Below are positions 5,602 through 9,322 of a stretch of DNA of 9,322 nucleotides, piece by piece. The notes beneath the pieces were generated by a model. The model saw nothing but the letters and a program-made list of their open reading frames with translations, had not been told where the DNA came from and made no database searches. A program made the position numbers and the translations under genes. How positions within the stretch are numbered: the first letter of the stretch is position 1; every line of letters starts with the position of its first letter. This DNA is from Treponema sp. (GTDB lineage: Bacteria > Spirochaetota > Spirochaetia > Treponematales > Breznakiellaceae): the NCBI GenBank assembly GCA_031266255.1, contig JAISBK010000090.1, forward strand, positions 1-9,322, given 5' to 3'.

Positions 5602-6588
5602 TCATGGGACAAATGTACCGCATAAGGCCTGGTATTCCTCAATGGTTTCAGCATGAACCAGCTTATTCCGCAAAGGAGCGCCTCCCGGCATACCCTTGGT
5701 ATATGCACAAAAGTGTTTTCGCATTTCCAGACACGCGGTTTTTTCTCCCCAATCTTGAGCCAACAGCAGCAAGTGGCGTAAACCGGTATGAAGCCGTTCA
5801 GCCCCGTTCGGTTGGGTATAGGAACCGGTCAGTAACAGGGAGCGGGTAGCGGAAAAAATGAACGGATTCCCCATTGCTCCCCGGGCAAACAAGACTCCGG
5901 CGCAACCGGTTTTGCGGAGCATGGCTTCGGCGTCTTCCGGAGAAAAGATGTCTCCAGACCCGGCCACCGGAACCGCAATCCGGGAAACCAAGTCCTGAAT
6001 AGAGGACCAGTCGCTTTTCCCCGCATACCCCTGCGCCCTGGTTCGGGCATGGAGACTTACCATGGCTGCGCCGGCTTCTACGACAATCCGGGCACAGGAG
6101 ACGTAATTGATAGATGCACTGTCCCAGCCTAAACGCATTTTCACCGTAACCGGTACGGACTGCAAATGATCCCGGGAAGCCCGGACGACTGCCTCTACAA
6201 TACGGCCCAGTAAGGAGGGCTGCCGCATCAGGGCAGAACCTGCCCCAGTCTTGACTACCTTGGAAACCGGACAGCCACAGTTGATGTCCACCACTGCCGG
6301 GCTATAGGGGGCCAATAGGACCGCAGCCTTATACAAAACCTCTGGATCAGCACCGAAGAGCTGAATCGCATAGTGCTTCTCGGTATCGGCCCGGCGTAAG
6401 AGCGGCTCAGCTCTTACGCCATTCCGTATGAGGGCTTCAGCAGAAATCAGTTCCGTACAGGTGAAATCCGCGCCATACGCGATACAGAGCGCCCGAAACG
6501 CGCGATCCGCATATCCTGCCACCGGCGCCAGCAAGAGATTACCGGAAAGCGTGAGGGAACCCACTACAAGCGGGTGGTACAGGCTCAT
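5602..6588 (-). CDS. dus: tRNA-dihydrouridine synthase (Dus family, DusB-like)
   Basis: This 328-residue FMN- and NADPH-dependent enzyme reduces specific uridines of tRNA to dihydrouridine. The TIM barrel opens with LAPVAGYADRAFR (20-32). The catalytic cysteine is C106 in NCGCP (103-107), followed by SKVVKTGAGSALM. FMN- and tRNA-contacting motifs KMRLG (150-154), HARTRAQGY (180-188), AGSGDI (209-214) and ARGAMGNP (235-242) are present, and the helical tail has MRKH (289-292) and YTKG (296-299). Length and order suit DusB-type proteins, so the uridine modified is not certain. It is the second gene of an operon: its ATG lies 2 bases after the tatD stop, with only a weak TAGGG ribosome site inside tatD, so coupling is likely. 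Its end faces the glycosyltransferase across 22 bases. Confidence 0.92.
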   Translation of the reverse strand: MSLYHPLVVGSLTLSGNLLLAPVAGYADRAFRALCIAYGADFTCTELISAEALIRNGVRAEPLLRRADTEKHYAIQLFGADPEVLYKAAVLLAPYSPAVVDINCGCPVSKVVKTGAGSALMRQPSLLGRIVEAVVRASRDHLQSVPVTVKMRLGWDSASINYVSCARIVVEAGAAMVSLHARTRAQGYAGKSDWSSIQDLVSRIAVPVAGSGDIFSPEDAEAMLRKTGCAGVLFARGAMGNPFIFSATRSLLLTGSYTQPNGAERLHTGLRHLLLLAQDWGEKTACLEMRKHFCAYTKGMPGGAPLRNKLVHAETIEEYQALCGTFVP

Positions 6589-6590
6589 CC

Positions 6591-7367
6591 CTATTCGTCA
6601 GGTAGACCGAAAAAACGATTCGCATTCTGCCAGAGCATCAAAGCCAGTTCCTCAGCCTTGATTCCCAGCATATCCGCCAAAAATCGAGCAGTGAGGGGAA
6701 GATACTTGGGCATGTTCCGTTTGCCCCGATGATCCGCAGGAACCATGAAAGGGCTTTCAGACTCAATGAGGATCCGGTTTAGGGGAAGCACGCCGATAGT
6801 TTCATGGAGGTTCCGGGCGTTCCGGTAGGTTAAATTCCCTGCAAAAGAAAAATAGAGATTCAACTTGAGCGCTTTCTTGGCATAGTCCGCATCTTCGGAA
6901 TAGCAATGCAAGATTCCCCCCTGGGGAGGCAGCCGGTCCCGAAGTATATCTAAAATATCATGCCCTGCATCCCGGTTATGGATGATAACCGGCTTATTGA
7001 GCTTGTTGGCCATATCGAGCTGGGTAATAAAAAGCTCGATCTGGGATTTCTTATCCCCGAATTTACGGTAATAATCAAGACCAATTTCACCGATAGCCAC
7101 CACCCGGGGAAGACGCAGACTTTGTTCGATGGTTTGCACCCACGCTTTACCGGGATTCTGCACTTCCGAAGGAGAAACCCCCACGGCATGATACACATTC
7201 ATTGCGGATTTAAGGTTACCATAGACCCTCACAAAATCGTGCAAACTGTTACAGATCGAGACTAATCGCGCCACAGAAGCCTGGCGAGCTTCCTGAATAA
7301 CCATGAGTTGTTCGATAGGGTCGTCGCAAATGAGCCCTATATGGGCATGAGTATCAAAATATTGCAT
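6591..7367 (-). CDS. tatD: TatD-family metal-dependent hydrolase (DNase)
   Basis: The 258-residue TIM-barrel amidohydrolase-fold protein belongs to the TatD family, Mg-dependent 3'-5' exonucleases linked to DNA repair and DNA degradation. Metal ligands are visible as H7 and H9 in DTHAHIGL (5-12), E94 in AIGEIGLDYY (91-100), H130 in IIHNRDA (128-134) and H154 in GILHCYSED (151-159). The final ligand motif, usually ETDxP, reads ESESP (202-206), so E204 replaces the usual Asp; the gene codon is GAA. The common GxHPH motif is also altered, to GVSPS (63-67). Length is normal and the rest is intact, so activity with altered metal geometry seems likelier than loss. It is the first gene of the operon with dus, under the promoter at 7418-7446; no strong Shine-Dalgarno precedes the ATG. 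Confidence 0.9.
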   Translation of the reverse strand: MQYFDTHAHIGLICDDPIEQLMVIQEARQASVARLVSICNSLHDFVRVYGNLKSAMNVYHAVGVSPSEVQNPGKAWVQTIEQSLRLPRVVAIGEIGLDYYRKFGDKKSQIELFITQLDMANKLNKPVIIHNRDAGHDILDILRDRLPPQGGILHCYSEDADYAKKALKLNLYFSFAGNLTYRNARNLHETIGVLPLNRILIESESPFMVPADHRGKRNMPKYLPLTARFLADMLGIKAEELALMLWQNANRFFGLPDE

Positions 7368-7417
7368 GGCTAAAGTCCAAAAGAAAGGATAATAGTTTCT
7401 ATAAACTAATTATCTTA

Positions 7418-7446
7418 ACTATAGCATAGCTTTTTCCCGCCGTCAA
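7418..7446 (-). promoter_or_regulatory. near-consensus promoter of the tatD-dus operon
   Basis: Read on the minus strand, TTGACG (7446-7441) and TATAGT (7423-7418) are spaced by exactly 17 bases, and TGC just before the -10 makes it an extended -10. Each box matches 5 of 6 consensus positions. Transcription should start near 7411, giving a leader of about 44 nt before the tatD ATG. Confidence 0.75.
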
Positions 7447-7469
7447 CCAATTTATGGGATTTGTGTCGT

Positions 7470-7521
7470 TAACAAGTGATACGTTCACCCCCTGAACTAA
7501 CAAGGGAAAAGATCACCCCCT
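7470..7521. repeat. two 24-bp imperfect direct repeats, 28-bp period
   Basis: Positions 7470-7493 and 7498-7521 agree at 20 of 24 bases; both begin TAACAAG and end TCACCCCCT. The first copy also holds a small inverted repeat, GTTCA/TGAAC (7483-7497). The repeats lie just before the ISNCY remnant and could be transposase-binding sites from an insertion-sequence end, though that is inference. Confidence 0.6.
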
Positions 7522-7541
7522 CGGATAAACTAGGAGGCGGG

Positions 7542-7946
7542 GCATATCAAAAGGCAAATTTCACGTATTTTCGAGAACTGCTGGAAGAATACGAGCAGAT
7601 AAGGGTCAGCTACACCTGCCTGTCCGGTATTCTGAAAGGGGCCGGGATTGCGTCCCCCAAGACACGCCGGAGTATAAGAGAAAGGCGGGAGAGGCGGGCA
7701 AAGTTTGGCGAACTGGTTCAACAGGCGCCACGGCGTATGACTGGTTTGGCTCAGGCGTTCAATATGCCCTGCACGGATTTCAGGATGACGCCACCGGAGA
7801 CATTCTGGGGCTGTACCGGTGCGAGCACGAGTGCCTGCAGGGGTATTTGGAGGCGTTTCGGGCGATTTTAACCGGGTATGGTGTACCCGAGGCCCTCTAT
7901 ACCGACCGGATAGGGATATATGTTGCCAACACAAAAAAGGCTGAAA
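7542..7946 (+). pseudogene. ISNCY-type transposase, central fragment, frameshifted
   Basis: The translation from 7542 (AYQKANFTYFRELLEEYE, then VSYTCLSGILKGAGI and KFGELVQ) matches the part of ISNCY-family DDE transposases just before the integrase core. Near 7726 the frame breaks by loss of one base, and homology resumes in another frame from 7727 with ATAYDWFGSGVQYALHG, DDATGDILGLYRCEHECLQGY and VPEALYTDRIGIYVANTKK. The missing base falls in the codon expected for the first catalytic Asp (CAG G-C GCC, probably once CAG GAC GCC). The N-terminal helix-turn-helix region is absent before 7542, and the protein stops at about 7946, where the second element begins. Its C-terminal half, with the last acidic residue, is not found in the window. 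It is non-functional. Confidence 0.85.
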
Positions 7947-7971
7947 ACAGCAATTTAACATTACAAAAAAA

Positions 7972-7990
7972 CATGCCATAATAAGGCATG
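7972..7990 (+). repeat. hairpin covering the second transposase start codon
   Basis: CATGCC (7972-7977) and GGCATG (7985-7990) form a 6-bp stem with loop ATAATAA. The 3' arm contains the likely transposase ATG (7988-7990). Some insertion sequences hide the transposase start in such a stem to prevent expression from outside transcripts; a role here is inference. Confidence 0.45.
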
Positions 7991-9191
7991 GGATGGGGAA
8001 TATTTGGGAAGTTGAGATGCAACCTGGAGCAGGCGGGGAAAGAACTGCCGGATAAGTGGCGGGATGGACACGACCTGAAGTACCTGTTGTTAGATGCGGT
8101 CAAGTGCGCATTTGCCATCTTCTTCTTTCAGCATCCCCTCCCTGATGAACTTTCAACAACAGATGCAGAGGAAACTGAAGCGGAATAACCTTGAAACGCT
8201 CCTTGAAGTGAAGGACATACCCTGCAGCATGTAGATTACCCGGCTGCTTGATGGGCTTGAACCGGAGTGGTTCAGCGGAGTATTCACGGATAACCTGAAA
8301 GAGGCGCAGGAGCACCATGCCCTTGAGCCGTAGCGGGTAGTGGACAGTGGGGTATTGATACCCTGGACGGGGTATGGCATTTTTCATCGGAAACCATCCA
8401 TTGCGAGCACTGTCTGCACAAGAGCAAGGACGGGAGGACCTATTACCCTAGTATCGTAGCGGTGACGATAGTAAAACCGGGGGATTCGGTGGTGCTCCCC
8501 CGTGATGCCTGATATGATACGGAATGAGGATGGGACGGAGAAACAGGATTGCGAGCGGAATATGGCGAAACAGTGGCTTGAAAAATGTGGGCGGGAGTAT
8601 CGGTGGTTGTCGCCGACCTTGTTGGGGGACGATTTATACTCCAACCTGCAAGGAGGCAAGCCATCCGTGGCTGACCGAAACGGTGAAAAACTCGTATGTG
8701 GAAGAGCGCAGACGGCGAGTATGGAACGGGAGACATCACCTGGAATACCGGTATCAATGGAGATACGGGACTACAAGGAGACGCCGCGGGTAAATTACCT
8801 TGATTCTCAGATAGGGAATGAGGAGAAAGGGAAGGTCACCTATCATAATAGTTGGATAACGAATAAGCGCATAACGGGAGAAAATGCGGGGTTACTGACG
8901 GAGTGCAGGAGGGCACGGTGGAAGATAGAGAACGAGAATAACAATGTGCTGAAGAACCACGGGTACAACCTGGAGCACAACTTTGGGCATGGGGCAGAAC
9001 ACGCCGGTGATATATACTGCCTGTTGAACCTGTTGAGCTTCCAGGTTCATGGGATACTGCAGCTTATTGATGAGGGATACCGGAAAGCGCGGGGGACGTT
9101 TGGGAGGCGGGAGGAGTTTTTCAACGGGCTGAGGTTTTCGCTGCGGTGGTTTTTGCATGAAAGCTGGGAGGATTTCATGCTTTTTGGGTAG
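7988..9191 (+). pseudogene. degenerate DDE transposase (IS4-like superfamily), at least seven lesions
   Basis: Joined across frames, the pieces make one transposase that differs from the ISNCY type. The N-terminal part has DKWRDGHDLKYLLLDAVK and FAIFFFQHP, the core LDGVWHFSSETIHCEHC (first catalytic Asp), GDDLYS (second Asp, about 8628-8642) and RARWKIENENNNVLKNHGY (Glu), and the end is FLHESWEDFML. Lesions are: an extra C in the C run at 8135-8138; TAG at 8232, probably from CAG; TAG at 8331; loss of one base near 8361; a gained base near 8501; a frame change with missing codons near 8643 (the segment between YSN and TCKEA); and a second short deletion near 8757 that restores the frame. The last open frame, 8502-9191, hides the two deletions. 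It is non-functional; I cannot name the IS family with certainty. Confidence 0.85.
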
Positions 9192-9322
9192 TGTTCTGAA
9201 ATCATTGTATCAAACCACTGCTGTCCGGTTTAATCATAACAAACCCTCCAGAAGGGGCTGGGGTGAAACGATTTTAGGCGGGGGAGGTTTACCAGTACAT
9301 AATTCCAGGATAGACCCTTTGG

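Larger units (their letters stand above)
7947..9224 (+). mobile_element. degenerate IS inserted in the ISNCY remnant
   Basis: Weak terminal inverted repeats can be proposed: ACAGCA, nine bases, TACAA at 7947-7966, and the reverse complement of the same pattern at 9224-9205 (11 fixed positions in 20). The left one coincides with the point where ISNCY homology stops. No target duplication is seen (GAAA before, CCGG after), and ISNCY sequence does not resume on the right, so a later deletion is likely. The final stretch, 9225-9322, shows no recognisable gene. The boundaries are tentative; the transposase inside is secure. Confidence 0.4.

Noticed and set aside
7483..7521. Repeats near 7470-7521 as a CRISPR fragment
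   Set aside because: Only two imperfect copies with almost no spacer and no cas genes.
8502..9191. A 229-codon open frame as an intact gene
   Set aside because: It covers only the C-terminal part of a transposase, and its middle (8644-8757) is read in the wrong frame between two deletions.
9225..9322. Open frames running off the right edge on both strands
   Set aside because: Short, without start signals or recognisable protein character; more sequence is required to judge them.

Overview
The window reads as chromosomal DNA of a spirochaete, most likely a Treponema of moderate GC content such as the insect-gut species. This rests on the style of the MurD and EpmA homologues, the long poly-G tract, and transposase types recalled from that group. 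It is inference from protein character, not a database match. The housekeeping genes are GC-rich; the mntP block and the first 720 bases are clearly richer in AT.

Layout. Positions 1-723 hold no convincing protein gene. They contain a 19-G homopolymer, a structured RNA candidate of about 190 nt with a long closing helix and mutually exclusive inner helices (6S-like), a good sigma-70 promoter, and an intrinsic terminator only about 20 nt beyond the predicted start site, so a short RNA or an attenuator in the leader of the next gene. Positions 724-3229 are a two-gene operon whose reading frames overlap by 8 bases: murD (peptidoglycan precursor ligase) and an epmA-type stand-alone lysyl-tRNA-synthetase paralogue that modifies elongation factor P. 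Facing it, end to end with no gap, is a 77-residue eight-cysteine protein on the minus strand. Next on the minus strand is mntP, a manganese exporter whose 5' leader contains a terminator-type hairpin that is fully paired only as minus-strand RNA.

A family-4 glycosyltransferase stands alone on the plus strand (4446-5579). It converges on a two-gene minus-strand operon, tatD then dus (7367 down to 5602), driven by a near-consensus promoter at 7446-7418. The TatD protein has Glu where the family has a metal-binding Asp.

From about 7470 to the end is a graveyard of mobile DNA: two imperfect 28-bp-spaced repeats, the middle of an ISNCY-type transposase with a frameshift at its first catalytic Asp codon, and inserted into it a second, unrelated DDE transposase (7988-9191) with at least seven inactivating lesions. 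No functional transposase remains. I see no CRISPR array, rRNA, tRNA or phage genes. No complete undescribed system is evident; the best leads are the RNA region at 270-600 and the mntP leader.
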